A stretch of 5,136 nucleotides of DNA from Candidatus Latescibacterota bacterium (GCA_018667995.1 JABIQT010000291.1:1-5136); one strand, 5' to 3'. Shown: positions 1 to 5,136, counted from the stretch's first letter. Notes: generated by a model from the letters alone, not told the origin. Program-made: numbers and translations.

Positions 1-1098
1 GAAGAAGCCAAGAGCATCGAAACTACGTTGGACGTGGTTGAGGGCATGCAGTTCGACAAAGGCTACCTGTCTCCTTACTTCGTCACGGATTCAGAGCGTA
101 TGGAGTGTGCACTCGAAGATCCATACATTCTGATCCACGAGAAGAAGATCAGTGCCATGAAAGACCTTCTGCCCATTCTTGAGAAGGTCGTCCAGCAGGG
201 AAGGTCGCTTCTCATCATCGCAGAGGATGTCGAAGGCGAGGCCCTTGCAACACTGGTCGTCAACAAGCTGCGCGGAACCATGAAGATTTCAGCAGTCAAG
301 GCCCCAGGCTTTGGTGATCGTCGCAAAGCGATGCTTGAGGACATAGCCATCCTTACCGGTGGCCGCGTAATCACGGAAGACATCGGCATCAAGCTCGAAA
401 GCGTAACATTCGAGGATCTTGGTACCGCCAAGCGTGTAGCAATCGACAAAGATGAGACGACCATCATCGAAGGCGCAGGTACACACGCTGATCTCGAGGC
501 CCGGATCTCTCAGATTCGTCGCCAGATCGAAGAAACGACATCGGACTACGACGGTGAGAAGCTGCAGGAACGCTTGGCCAAGTTGGCCGGCGGGGTAGCG
601 GTCATCAACGTCGGTGCTGCGACCGAAACAGAGATGAAAGAAAAGAAAGCTCGCGTTGAAGATGCTCTTCATGCTACCAGAGCAGCCGTCGAAGAAGGCA
701 TCGTCCCTGGTGGCGGCGTCGTCTACGTGCGTGCCCTCAAAGGACTCGACGGTGTCGCGGCCGAAGGAGATGCATTGGTGGGCTTGAATATCGTCCGACG
801 GGCACTGGAAGAACCCCTGAGGCACATTGCGACAAACGCAGGCGCCGAAGGTTCTGTGATCGTCGAGCATGTGAAGAACGAATCGGGCAGCATCGGTTAC
901 AACGCCAACAACGGTGAGTACGAAGACTTGCTGAAGTCAGGCGTGATCGATCCCGCTAAGGTGTCCAGAGTCGCCCTCCAGAACGCAGCCAGTGTGGCCG
1001 CACTTCTGTTGACGACCGAGGCGCTGATTACCGACATTCCGGAAAAAGAGGCGCCCCCTGCGATGCCTCCCGGCGGCGGTTATGGCGGCATGATGTAA
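1..1098 (+). CDS. groL: GroEL chaperonin (60 kDa, Hsp60), 5' end missing
   Basis: This is the C-terminal 365 residues of the ATP-driven cytosolic folding chaperonin, which forms a double seven-mer ring capped by GroES. The reading frame is open from base 1, so the start lies upstream. Window residue n matches E. coli residue n+177: Y22, Y26 and F27 (in GYLSPYF) match the substrate- and GroES-binding residues Y199, Y203 and F204, and D221 (in [16 protein letters not shown]) matches the ATP-hydrolysis aspartate D398. The apical domain covers about residues 14-199, followed by the intermediate and equatorial segments with the PGGG nucleotide-site loop at 236-239. The protein would end at about residue 542 by E. 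coli numbering, against 548. The tail ([10 protein letters not shown]) is a short form of the usual Gly-Met tail. The stop TAA is followed directly by TAG. A groES gene is expected upstream but is outside the window. Identity is very secure. Confidence 0.98.
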   Translation, partial: EEAKSIETTLDVVEGMQFDKGYLSPYFVTDSERMECALEDPYILIHEKKISAMKDLLPILEKVVQQGRSLLIIAEDVEGEALATLVVNKLRGTMKISAVKAPGFGDRRKAMLEDIAILTGGRVITEDIGIKLESVTFEDLGTAKRVAIDKDETTIIEGAGTHADLEARISQIRRQIEETTSDYDGEKLQERLAKLAGGVAVINVGAATETEMKEKKARVEDALHATRAAVEEGIVPGGGVVYVRALKGLDGVAAEGDALVGLNIVRRALEEPLRHIATNAGAEGSVIVEHVKNESGSIGYNANNGEYEDLLKSGVIDPAKVSRVALQNAASVAALLLTTEALITDIPEKEAPPAMPPGGGYGGMM

Positions 1099-1101
1099 TA
1101 G

Positions 1102-1121
1102 CCGATATCTCCTGATATCGG
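1102..1121 (+). other. Perfect 8-bp hairpin after groEL
   Basis: CCGATATC and GATATCGG pair over a 4-nt TCCT loop, starting a few bases after the groEL stop. No T-run follows, so this is not an intrinsic terminator alone. It may be a 3'-end stabilising hairpin or an accessory element to the terminator immediately downstream. The pairing is seen directly; the role is inferred. Confidence 0.6.
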
Positions 1122-1129
1122 ATGTTCAG

Positions 1130-1162
1130 GCCGGCGCCGACCGGAAGTCGGCGCCGGCTTTT
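1130..1162 (+). terminator. Strong rho-independent terminator of groEL
   Basis: A perfect 12-bp GC-rich stem (1130-1141 with 1147-1158, starting GCCGGCGCCGAC) closes a 5-nt CGGAA loop and is followed by TTTT, then GA, then TTTT. This is a textbook intrinsic terminator and should end the chaperonin transcript. Only 23 bases separate the stem from the next start codon, so the downstream gene either depends on read-through or on a promoter overlapping this region. The stem is a near-symmetric palindrome, so it could also form from the opposite strand, but that side lacks a matching T-run. Confidence 0.93.
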
Positions 1163-1172
1163 GATTTTGAGT

Positions 1173-1177
1173 GGAGG
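1173..1177 (+). promoter_or_regulatory. Ribosome binding site of the fmdB-like gene
   Basis: GGAGG lies 4 nt before the ATG at 1182. The spacing is short, but this is the only good Shine-Dalgarno near the gene. It decides the start against an in-frame ATG at 1122, whose reading would run through the terminator stem. Confidence 0.75.
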
Positions 1178-1181
1178 ATGT

Positions 1182-1511
1182 ATGCCCACCTATCAATACA
1201 AGTGTAAGGAATGTAGCCACGATTTTGAACAGTTTCAGAGCATGACGGCGGATCCTATTCAGGTTTGCCCGGAATGCGAAGGGGCCGTCGAACGCCTGAT
1301 AAGTGGCGGTGCTGGTTTTCTGTTTAAGGGCGATGGTTTTTACACGACCGACTACAGAAGTGAATCATATAAGAAGGGCGAGAAGGCGGACAAAGACTCC
1401 TCTTCCAGTAGTTCCGAAACTGCGAAATCGGACTCTAAAAAATCCGAATCCAGCAAGACCGAATCCTCGAAATCGGATTCCTCTTCCAGTACGACAAAAA
1501 CCTCCGATTAG
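1182..1511 (+). CDS. FmdB-family zinc-ribbon protein with Ser/Lys-rich tail
   Basis: A 109-residue protein opening with MPTYQYKCKECSHDFE, the classic start of the FmdB / CxxC_CXXC_SSSS putative regulatory family. Two CxxC pairs (C8/C11 and C29/C32) should bind one zinc ion. The motif GGAGFLFKGDGFYTTDY follows at about 42-58 and is typical of the family, which was named after a gene next to formamidase in Methylophilus. No biochemical role is firmly known; a regulatory or nucleic-acid role has been proposed. Residues from about 60 to 109 are low complexity, made almost only of Ser, Lys, Glu, Asp and Thr, and presumably disordered; this tail is a known family trait. The start at 1182 was chosen because the family begins exactly there and GGAGG precedes it. 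An extension to 1122 would add 20 unrelated residues encoded by the terminator hairpin. Confidence 0.93.
   Translation: MPTYQYKCKECSHDFEQFQSMTADPIQVCPECEGAVERLISGGAGFLFKGDGFYTTDYRSESYKKGEKADKDSSSSSSETAKSDSKKSESSKTESSKSDSSSSTTKTSD
1398..1491 (+). repeat. Short direct repeats in the fmdB-like tail
   Basis: Two 13-nt copies of TCCTCTTCCAGTA (1398-1410 and 1479-1491) and two 10-nt copies of CGAAATCGGA (1423-1432 and 1468-1477) lie within the Ser-rich tail. They are in the same codon phase (81 and 45 nt apart, both multiples of 3), so recombination between copies would shorten or lengthen the tail without shifting the frame. Confidence 0.7.
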
Positions 1512-1518
1512 ACCATTT

Positions 1519-1562
1519 GGCAGATATAGCGGCCCCTGATCACATCCGGGCCGACATCTGCC
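1519..1562 (+). other. Imperfect hairpin upstream of the MoxR gene
   Basis: GGCAGAT (1519-1525) pairs with ATCTGCC (1556-1562), and CGGCCC (1530-1535) pairs with GGGCCG (1548-1553). The two helices are separated by a small ATAG/AC internal loop and close a 12-nt apical loop, giving 13 base pairs. No T-run follows, so it is not a standard terminator for the gene before it. It ends 12 nt before the ribosome binding site of the next gene, so it may be a leader structure. The role is inferred. Confidence 0.5.
1534..1552 (+). repeat. 19-nt direct repeat, copy 1 (intergenic)
   Basis: CCCTGATCACATCCGGGCC matches 18 of 19 bases of the copy at 1612-1630, exactly 78 nt downstream. This copy is non-coding and forms the apical part of the hairpin at 1519-1562. 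Confidence 0.7.
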
Positions 1563-1574
1563 TCCCGATCGAAT

Positions 1575-1579
1575 AAGGA
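1575..1579 (+). promoter_or_regulatory. Ribosome binding site of the MoxR gene
   Basis: AAGGA lies 9 nt before the ATG at 1589 and supports that start. No convincing promoter was seen in the 77-bp spacer, so co-transcription with the fmdB-like gene is possible. Confidence 0.6.
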
Positions 1580-1588
1580 CACCCCCGT

Positions 1589-2599
1589 ATGGAGACGACA
1601 CAAACGGTCAGCCCTGATGACATCCGGGCCATACACGAGAAAATCCACGAACAAAGCGCATTTGTGGACACACTGCTCGGCGAGGCGGCGAAGGTTATCG
1701 TCGGGCAGCAATATATGATGGAGCGTCTACTGATCGGGTTACTCGCCAATGGTCATGTATTACTCGAAGGGGTTCCGGGGCTCGCCAAAACACTTGCCGT
1801 AAAGACCCTTGCAGAATCGGTCAAGGCCGAATTCCAGAGAATACAGTTTACGCCTGACCTGCTTCCGGCCGATCTCACGGGAACCATGATATATAACGCC
1901 AACTCTGGCGAGTTCACGCCCAAAAAGGGCCCCGTGTTCACCAACATCGTCCTGGCAGACGAGATCAACCGAGCACCGGCCAAAGTTCAGAGTGCACTCC
2001 TGGAAGCCATGCAGGAAAGGCAGGTCACCATAGGCGACCAAACTTTTCCACTGGACGACCCATTCCTGGTCCTGGCCACTCAGAACCCTATTGAGCAGGA
2101 AGGTACCTACCCTCTGCCAGAGGCGCAGGTGGATCGCTTCATGCTCAAACTCAAGATTACTTATCCACAGAAATCCGAGGAGCTCGAAATTCTCGAACGG
2201 ATGACGTCTCCCAACATCGCATCCGTCAATCAGGTGATTTCACCCGACGCGATCATCCAGGCTCGATCAACCGTCCAACAGGTATACATGGACGAAAAGA
2301 TCAAGCGGTACATCGTCGATCTTGTCTTTGCCACCAGAAACCCCGATGAATATGGCCTTCAAGACTTGAAGGGCCTGATCGACTACGGCGCCTCGCCACG
2401 TGCCACCATCTTTCTAGCGACTGCCGCTCGAGCGCATGCATTCTTGCGGCGCCGCGGATATGTGACGCCAGAGGACATCAAGTCAATCGGCATGGACGTA
2501 TTGCGACATCGGGTCATTGTCACTTATGAAGCGGAGGCCGAAGACGTAACCCCTGAGCAAATCGTACAACGCATATTTGATCGGGTAGAAATACCGTGA
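1589..2599 (+). CDS. MoxR-family AAA+ ATPase
   Basis: A 336-residue cytosolic AAA+ ATPase of the MoxR class. Members are thought to use ATP to remodel or load cofactor into partner proteins, as inferred for methanol dehydrogenase maturation by MoxR of Paracoccus and for CoxD-type proteins. Walker A is GVPGLAKT at 61-68 and Walker B is VLADEINR at 121-128. Sensor 1 is TQNP with N166, the arginine finger is probably R183 in VDRF, and sensor 2 is R271 in GASPRA. The family signature GTYPLPEAQ sits at 172-180. The C-terminal lid ends with a typical winged part (RHRVIVTYEAEAE). Length is normal for the family (about 310-340). The start has an AAGGA site. Its TGA overlaps the GTG start of the DUF58 gene by 4 nt, so translation is probably coupled. 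Nothing is missing from the catalytic set. Confidence 0.96.
   Translation: METTQTVSPDDIRAIHEKIHEQSAFVDTLLGEAAKVIVGQQYMMERLLIGLLANGHVLLEGVPGLAKTLAVKTLAESVKAEFQRIQFTPDLLPADLTGTMIYNANSGEFTPKKGPVFTNIVLADEINRAPAKVQSALLEAMQERQVTIGDQTFPLDDPFLVLATQNPIEQEGTYPLPEAQVDRFMLKLKITYPQKSEELEILERMTSPNIASVNQVISPDAIIQARSTVQQVYMDEKIKRYIVDLVFATRNPDEYGLQDLKGLIDYGASPRATIFLATAARAHAFLRRRGYVTPEDIKSIGMDVLRHRVIVTYEAEAEDVTPEQIVQRIFDRVEIP
1612..1630 (+). repeat. 19-nt direct repeat, copy 2 (inside the MoxR gene)
   Basis: CCCTGATGACATCCGGGCC differs from copy 1 (1534-1552) by one base. Here it encodes PDDIRA near the N-terminus of the MoxR protein. The two copies are 78 nt apart, a multiple of 3. Confidence 0.7.
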
Positions 2600-3474
2600 T
2601 ACCAAAAGAGATTGTCAAACGCGTTCGTCAGATCGAAATTCGAACAAAGCGCCTGGTCAATGATGCATTCAGCGGCGAATACCACAGCGTCTTCAAGGGC
2701 CGAGGGATGGAATTCGCCGAGGTCCGGGAGTACCAGCCTGGAGACGATATTCGATCCATAGACTGGAACGTTACAGCCCGCACCGGACGCGCCTACATCA
2801 AACGCTTTACGGAAGAGCGTGAACTTACCGTTATGCTGCTTGTGGATGCCAGTGGATCCGGAAATTTTGGTACGGGAGAGCAGATGAAGGGCGAGATTGC
2901 GGTGGAATTGTGTGCCCTCCTCGCATTTGCAGCCACAAAAAACAACGACCGCGTTGGTCTTCTGATTTTCACGGACAGAATCGAGAAATTCATTCCCCCT
3001 CGCAAAGGCCGTACCCATGTTCTTCGCGTTATTCGGGAACTACTCTACAGTCGCCCAGAGGGATCCGGCACAGACATCAAGTTCGCGCTCGAGTACATGA
3101 ATCGGATCATTAATCGCAGTAGCATTGTCTTTCTTGTTTCGGATTTCCTGGCCAGCGGATTCGACACGGCCCTACGAATAGCAAACAAGAGACATGATGT
3201 GGTAGCAATTACAATGACCGACCCGCGAGAATTGGAAATCCCACCCGTAGGTTTGATTGAACTCGAAGATGCGGAGACCGGTGAGGAAATCCTCGTTGAT
3301 ACCAGCGACTCCGCTTGGCGAGAGGCTTACCTTAGACAGAATCAGGAACTTCGCGCTACGAGGGACAAGCTATTTCAGGTCACGGGCATTGACACAATCC
3401 ACGTGCGGACGGACCAACCATACCTGGACTCCGTTGTTCAGTTTTTCAAGAAAAGGGAACGTACCTTCAGGTGA
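2596..3474 (+). CDS. DUF58 domain protein, partner of MoxR
   Basis: A 292-residue protein with no evident signal peptide or membrane segment. The DUF58 signature is clear: GRGMEFAEVREYQPGDD (35-51), then RSIDWNVTAR (53-62) and YIKRFTEERE (67-76). It leads into a von Willebrand A-like fold with a MIDAS-type motif D84-A-S86-G-S88, a threonine at GTD (159) and a second acidic strand VSDF (181-184) that could complete a metal site. The family is almost always found beside a MoxR ATPase and is thought to be its substrate, adaptor or co-chaperone; its molecular function is not established. The GTG start is chosen because it overlaps the MoxR TGA by 4 nt and gives the family's usual N-terminus. No strong Shine-Dalgarno precedes it, which fits translational coupling. 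The length is normal for the soluble form of the family. Confidence 0.95.
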   Translation: MIPKEIVKRVRQIEIRTKRLVNDAFSGEYHSVFKGRGMEFAEVREYQPGDDIRSIDWNVTARTGRAYIKRFTEERELTVMLLVDASGSGNFGTGEQMKGEIAVELCALLAFAATKNNDRVGLLIFTDRIEKFIPPRKGRTHVLRVIRELLYSRPEGSGTDIKFALEYMNRIINRSSIVFLVSDFLASGFDTALRIANKRHDVVAITMTDPRELEIPPVGLIELEDAETGEEILVDTSDSAWREAYLRQNQELRATRDKLFQVTGIDTIHVRTDQPYLDSVVQFFKKRERTFR

Positions 3475-3589
3475 CCCTCATGGGGAATCTGTGAAAGATG
3501 TATCTACGGCCAAGCAGACTGCGTGGCGTGTTACAGCATCATGTGGACGCTGCATGGTTCTGGTCGGGTAAAAGCCTCTGATCTATCGC

Positions 3590-3618
3590 TTGATTTCGGG
3601 GGGGCGCAGGTTTATATT
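3590..3618 (+). promoter_or_regulatory. Candidate sigma70-type promoter for the ABC operon
   Basis: TTGATT (3590-3595) and TATATT (3613-3618) match the -35 and -10 consensus in 4 and 5 of 6 bases, with the optimal 17-bp spacer. The spacer contains a run of seven G (3598-3604). Transcription would start near 3625, leaving a leader of about 125 nt before the ATPase. This is pattern matching only, and the organism's sigma consensus is assumed. Confidence 0.4.
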
Positions 3619-3676
3619 ATTGAGTCTATCTAAACTTGGTTTGATCTTGGTTTCTGCGGCATATCCTATTGTTTGC

Positions 3677-3699
3677 AGACTTAGTGTAACTGTCTTTTT
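3677..3699 (+). terminator. Possible weak terminator or attenuator
   Basis: AGAC (3677-3680) pairs with GTCT (3692-3695), and AGT (3683-3685) pairs with ACT (3689-3691) after a TT bulge, closing a 3-nt GTA loop. Five T (3695-3699) follow. The stem is short and bulged, so it is weak as a terminator. It could end transcripts from the MoxR/DUF58 genes or attenuate those of the ABC operon. Confidence 0.3.
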
Positions 3700-3704
3700 C
3701 AACG

Positions 3705-3741
3705 TGCAGTGAGGTCCACACTGCAGCATCTGGTGTGACCT
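3705..3741 (+). promoter_or_regulatory. Two mutually exclusive hairpins before the ABC ATPase start
   Basis: TGCAGTG (3705-3711) pairs perfectly with CACTGCA (3719-3725). Alternatively AGGTCCACAC (3712-3721) pairs with GTGTGACCT (3733-3741), 9 bp with one bulged C. The two share bases 3719-3721 and cannot form together. The second ends directly against the GGAGG site at 3742. This could influence initiation, but no known riboswitch class is recognised. Confidence 0.35.
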
Positions 3742-3746
3742 GGAGG
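3742..3746 (+). promoter_or_regulatory. Ribosome binding site deciding a TTG start
   Basis: GGAGG sits 6 nt before TTG at 3753. A more upstream in-frame GTG at 3735 lies before this site and has no Shine-Dalgarno of its own, so TTG is preferred. Confidence 0.8.
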
Positions 3747-3752
3747 TCGATT

Positions 3753-4697
3753 TTGATTCAAGTAAAGGAACTGACCAAGAAATACGGAGATTTCACAGCC
3801 GTTGAGAACGTCTCTTTCGAAGTTGAAAAAGGCGAAATACTTGGGTTTCTAGGGCCTAATGCCGCAGGCAAGACGACGACCATGCGAATCCTGACCTGCT
3901 TTATGCCGGCTACAGCCGGTACGGCGAAAGTCGCGGGGTTCGATGTATTTGACGACTCCATAGAAGTTCGTAAACGTGTGGGCTACCTGCCCGAGAATGC
4001 GCCGCTCTATCTTGACATGCGCGCCAAACCCTACCTGGAATTCGTAGCGCGACTTAAGGATCTACCGGGAAGAGACCGAGCCAAACGTGTAAAACACGTC
4101 ATAGATGTGTGCGCCATTGGCGACGTACAGAATAAGATTATCGGACAACTGTCCAAAGGCTATAGACAGCGGGTAGGCCTTGCACAGGCGCTGATCCACG
4201 ATCCGGACGTACTGATTCTCGATGAACCCACAAACGGCCTTGATCCCAAACAGATTATCGAAGTTCGAAATCTGATCAAAAGCCTGGCAGGGGACCATAC
4301 CATCATACTCAGTAGCCACATCCTGCCCGAAGTGAGCATGACATGTCAGCGTGTGGTGATTATCAACAAGGGCAAAGTGGTCGCCATGGATACACCGACC
4401 AACCTGAACACCAAACTTCAGGGTTCACAATCGGTTTCGATGCAGATTCAAGGCCCCGTGAAAGAGGTAATGGGAACACTTAAAGAAGTTGAAGGTGTGG
4501 TAAGCGTGAAGACCCGAAACTCCGAGGGCGAGAGTCTTTGGAGCTACGATGTTGAAACCAACCCCGGTGAGGATATCAGAGCACGGCTGTCGAGTGCCGT
4601 GGTGAATAAGAGTTGGGGATTAATGGAGTTATCCAGGTCGGGAATGAGTCTCGAAGAGATATTCCTCCAGTTAACCACAGAAGAGGAGGACGGCTGA
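3753..4697 (+). CDS. ABC transporter ATP-binding protein, GldA/NatA-like
   Basis: A 314-residue ABC ATPase that would energise the ABC-2 permease encoded next. Counting from the TTG start, the P-loop is GPNAAGKT (34-41), with Ala where ABC proteins nearly always have Gly at the fourth position. The Q-loop region reads GYLPEN with Glu in place of Gln, as is usual in this GldA-like subfamily. The signature is LSKGY (133-137), Walker B is VLILDEPT (153-160), the D-loop is GLD (162-164) and the switch histidine is H189 in SSHIL. Residues from about 220 to 314 form the extra C-terminal domain common in this subfamily, ending in an acidic TTEEEDG. The start was set by GGAGG 6 nt upstream and by the family N-terminus (IQVKELTKKYG); a GTG start at 3735 would add six residues. 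The substrate is unknown: relatives serve gliding, sodium export or polysaccharide and peptide export. Confidence 0.94.
   Translation: MIQVKELTKKYGDFTAVENVSFEVEKGEILGFLGPNAAGKTTTMRILTCFMPATAGTAKVAGFDVFDDSIEVRKRVGYLPENAPLYLDMRAKPYLEFVARLKDLPGRDRAKRVKHVIDVCAIGDVQNKIIGQLSKGYRQRVGLAQALIHDPDVLILDEPTNGLDPKQIIEVRNLIKSLAGDHTIILSSHILPEVSMTCQRVVIINKGKVVAMDTPTNLNTKLQGSQSVSMQIQGPVKEVMGTLKEVEGVVSVKTRNSEGESLWSYDVETNPGEDIRARLSSAVVNKSWGLMELSRSGMSLEEIFLQLTTEEEDG
4684..4689 (+). promoter_or_regulatory. Ribosome binding site of the ABC permease
   Basis: AGGAGG lies inside the last codons of the ATPase, 9 nt before the ATG at 4699. The acidic C-terminal EEED of the ATPase is partly dictated by this site. Confidence 0.85.
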
Positions 4698-4698
4698 C

Positions 4699-5136
4699 AT
4701 GCAGGCACTGCTGGCCATCTGGCAGAGAGAATTCAAAGGCTACTTTTTCTCTCCGATATTCTATGCGCTTGGTACCGTGTTTCTATTCGTAACCGGTTTA
4801 TTTTTCTATCTCGGACTTCTGGGATATCAGGAAATGTTCAGGCAGGCGGCTCAGTATCCGCCCATGATGGAACGAATCAATATCAACGAGATGATCATGC
4901 GGCCTCTTTTCAGCGTGATGAGTTTCGTCTCTGTATTAATTCTCATGCCCATGCTAACCATGAGGATTTTCTCGGAAGAAAAGAAATCCGGCACCATAGA
5001 GTTGATACTGACCTCGCCGGTGAAAGACTGGCACGTTATTCTGGGCAAATTTCTGGCCGCGTTCTCTCTCTATGGTGTCATGATGGCTTTGACCATAATC
5101 TATCCCATCATCCTTCAGATTTACGGGGACCCAGAC
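4699..5136 (+). CDS. ABC-2 type permease, GldF-like, 3' end missing
   Basis: The first 146 residues of an integral membrane permease; the frame is open to the last base of the window. It begins MQALLAIWQREFKGYFFSPI, the usual N-terminus of ABC-2 permeases of the GldF type, with a cytosolic amphipathic start. Hydrophobic segments lie at about 20-43, 69-91 and 117-142, fitting the first three membrane spans. Between the second and third lies RIFSEEKKSGTIELILTSPV (89-108), the hallmark coupling loop of this family, which contacts the ATPase. The ATG is 1 nt after the ATPase stop and has a strong AGGAGG, so the two are co-translated and should form one complex. In related operons a GldG-like auxiliary protein and a DUF4340 protein often follow; whether they do here cannot be seen. 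Confidence 0.94.
   Translation, partial: MQALLAIWQREFKGYFFSPIFYALGTVFLFVTGLFFYLGLLGYQEMFRQAAQYPPMMERININEMIMRPLFSVMSFVSVLILMPMLTMRIFSEEKKSGTIELILTSPVKDWHVILGKFLAAFSLYGVMMALTIIYPIILQIYGDPD

Larger units (their letters stand above)
3475..3752 (+). other. 278-bp intergenic region before the ABC genes
   Basis: No recognisable gene was found. The only open stretch of note is a 26-codon GTG frame at 3491-3571 (VKDVSTAKQTAWRV...), which continues a shadow frame of the DUF58 gene and has no good ribosome site, so it is not called. The region holds a possible promoter (3590-3618), a hairpin followed by five T (3677-3699), a pair of 8-nt repeats CTTGGTTT (3635-3642 and 3646-3653, 11 nt apart) and overlapping hairpins before the ATPase start. 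No convincing terminator lies directly after the DUF58 stop. Base composition looks more AT-rich than the flanking genes from about 3580 on. Confidence 0.7.

Noticed and set aside
289-870. 193-codon open frame on the minus strand within groEL
   Set aside because: It lies entirely opposite a highly conserved groEL coding region, has no recognisable family and no ribosome site of its own. It is a shadow of codon bias.
1122-1181. N-terminal extension of the FmdB-like protein from the ATG at 1122
   Set aside because: It would translate the terminator hairpin, lacks a ribosome site and adds residues not seen in the family, which starts at MPTYQYKC.
1517-1545. TTGGCA at 1517-1522 as the -35 box of a MoxR promoter
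   Set aside because: No acceptable -10 hexamer lies 16-18 bp downstream.
2524-3018. 164-codon minus-strand open frame across the MoxR/DUF58 junction
   Set aside because: Both sense genes are clear family members over this stretch, and the antisense product has no recognisable motifs.
3491-3571. 26-codon GTG reading frame with a CxxC (CGRC) in the gap after the DUF58 gene
   Set aside because: It continues an open shadow frame of the DUF58 gene, has only a weak GGGGA upstream and resembles nothing known.
3735-3752. GTG at 3735 as the ABC ATPase start
   Set aside because: Its only nearby Shine-Dalgarno (3742-3746) lies downstream of it, and the six extra residues are not part of the family N-terminus.
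1-5136. Mobile element, CRISPR array, tRNA or attachment site
   Set aside because: No transposase, integrase, regularly spaced repeats, tRNA cloverleaf or terminal inverted repeats were seen on either strand.

Overview
The window is a stretch of bacterial chromosome of moderate GC content (roughly the low to mid 50s by eye). All genes lie on the + strand. It carries the C-terminal two thirds of a GroEL chaperonin, a small FmdB-type zinc-ribbon protein, a MoxR-family AAA+ ATPase overlapping a DUF58 protein, and an ABC-2 exporter pair (ATPase complete, permease cut by the window end). GroEL aligns to the E. coli protein with a constant residue offset at every landmark checked, so it is an ordinary bacterial group I chaperonin. 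The ABC pair resembles the GldA/GldF type found in Bacteroidetes, Spirochaetes, Deltaproteobacteria, Planctomycetes and several candidate phyla. A Gram-negative bacterium from one of these groups is plausible, but the window does not fix the phylum. Nothing looks like a phage, plasmid, insertion sequence, CRISPR array or RNA gene.

Layout: 1-1098 groEL (5' truncated); 1102-1162 two tandem hairpins, the second a strong intrinsic terminator; 1182-1511 FmdB-like protein with a Ser/Lys/Glu-rich tail; 1512-1588 spacer with an imperfect hairpin and one copy of a 19-nt near-repeat whose second copy lies inside the next gene; 1589-2599 MoxR ATPase; 2596-3474 DUF58 protein, joined by a 4-nt overlap; 3475-3752 a 278-bp non-coding gap with a possible sigma70-type promoter whose spacer contains a G7 run, a hairpin followed by five T, and two mutually exclusive hairpins just before the ribosome binding site; 3753-4697 ABC ATPase with a TTG start; 4699-5136 ABC-2 permease, incomplete.

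How the genes work together: MoxR and DUF58 form a conserved pair in which the ATPase is thought to act as a chaperone for a metal-dependent or vWA-containing partner. The usual downstream vWA/Bat genes are not next to it here. The ABC ATPase and permease are one nucleotide apart and form a separate unit, an exporter or membrane complex of unknown substrate, probably with its own promoter and leader. I see no clearly new system. The points most worth a second look are the leader of the ABC operon, the G7 run in its candidate promoter, and the repeat and hairpin around the moxR start.
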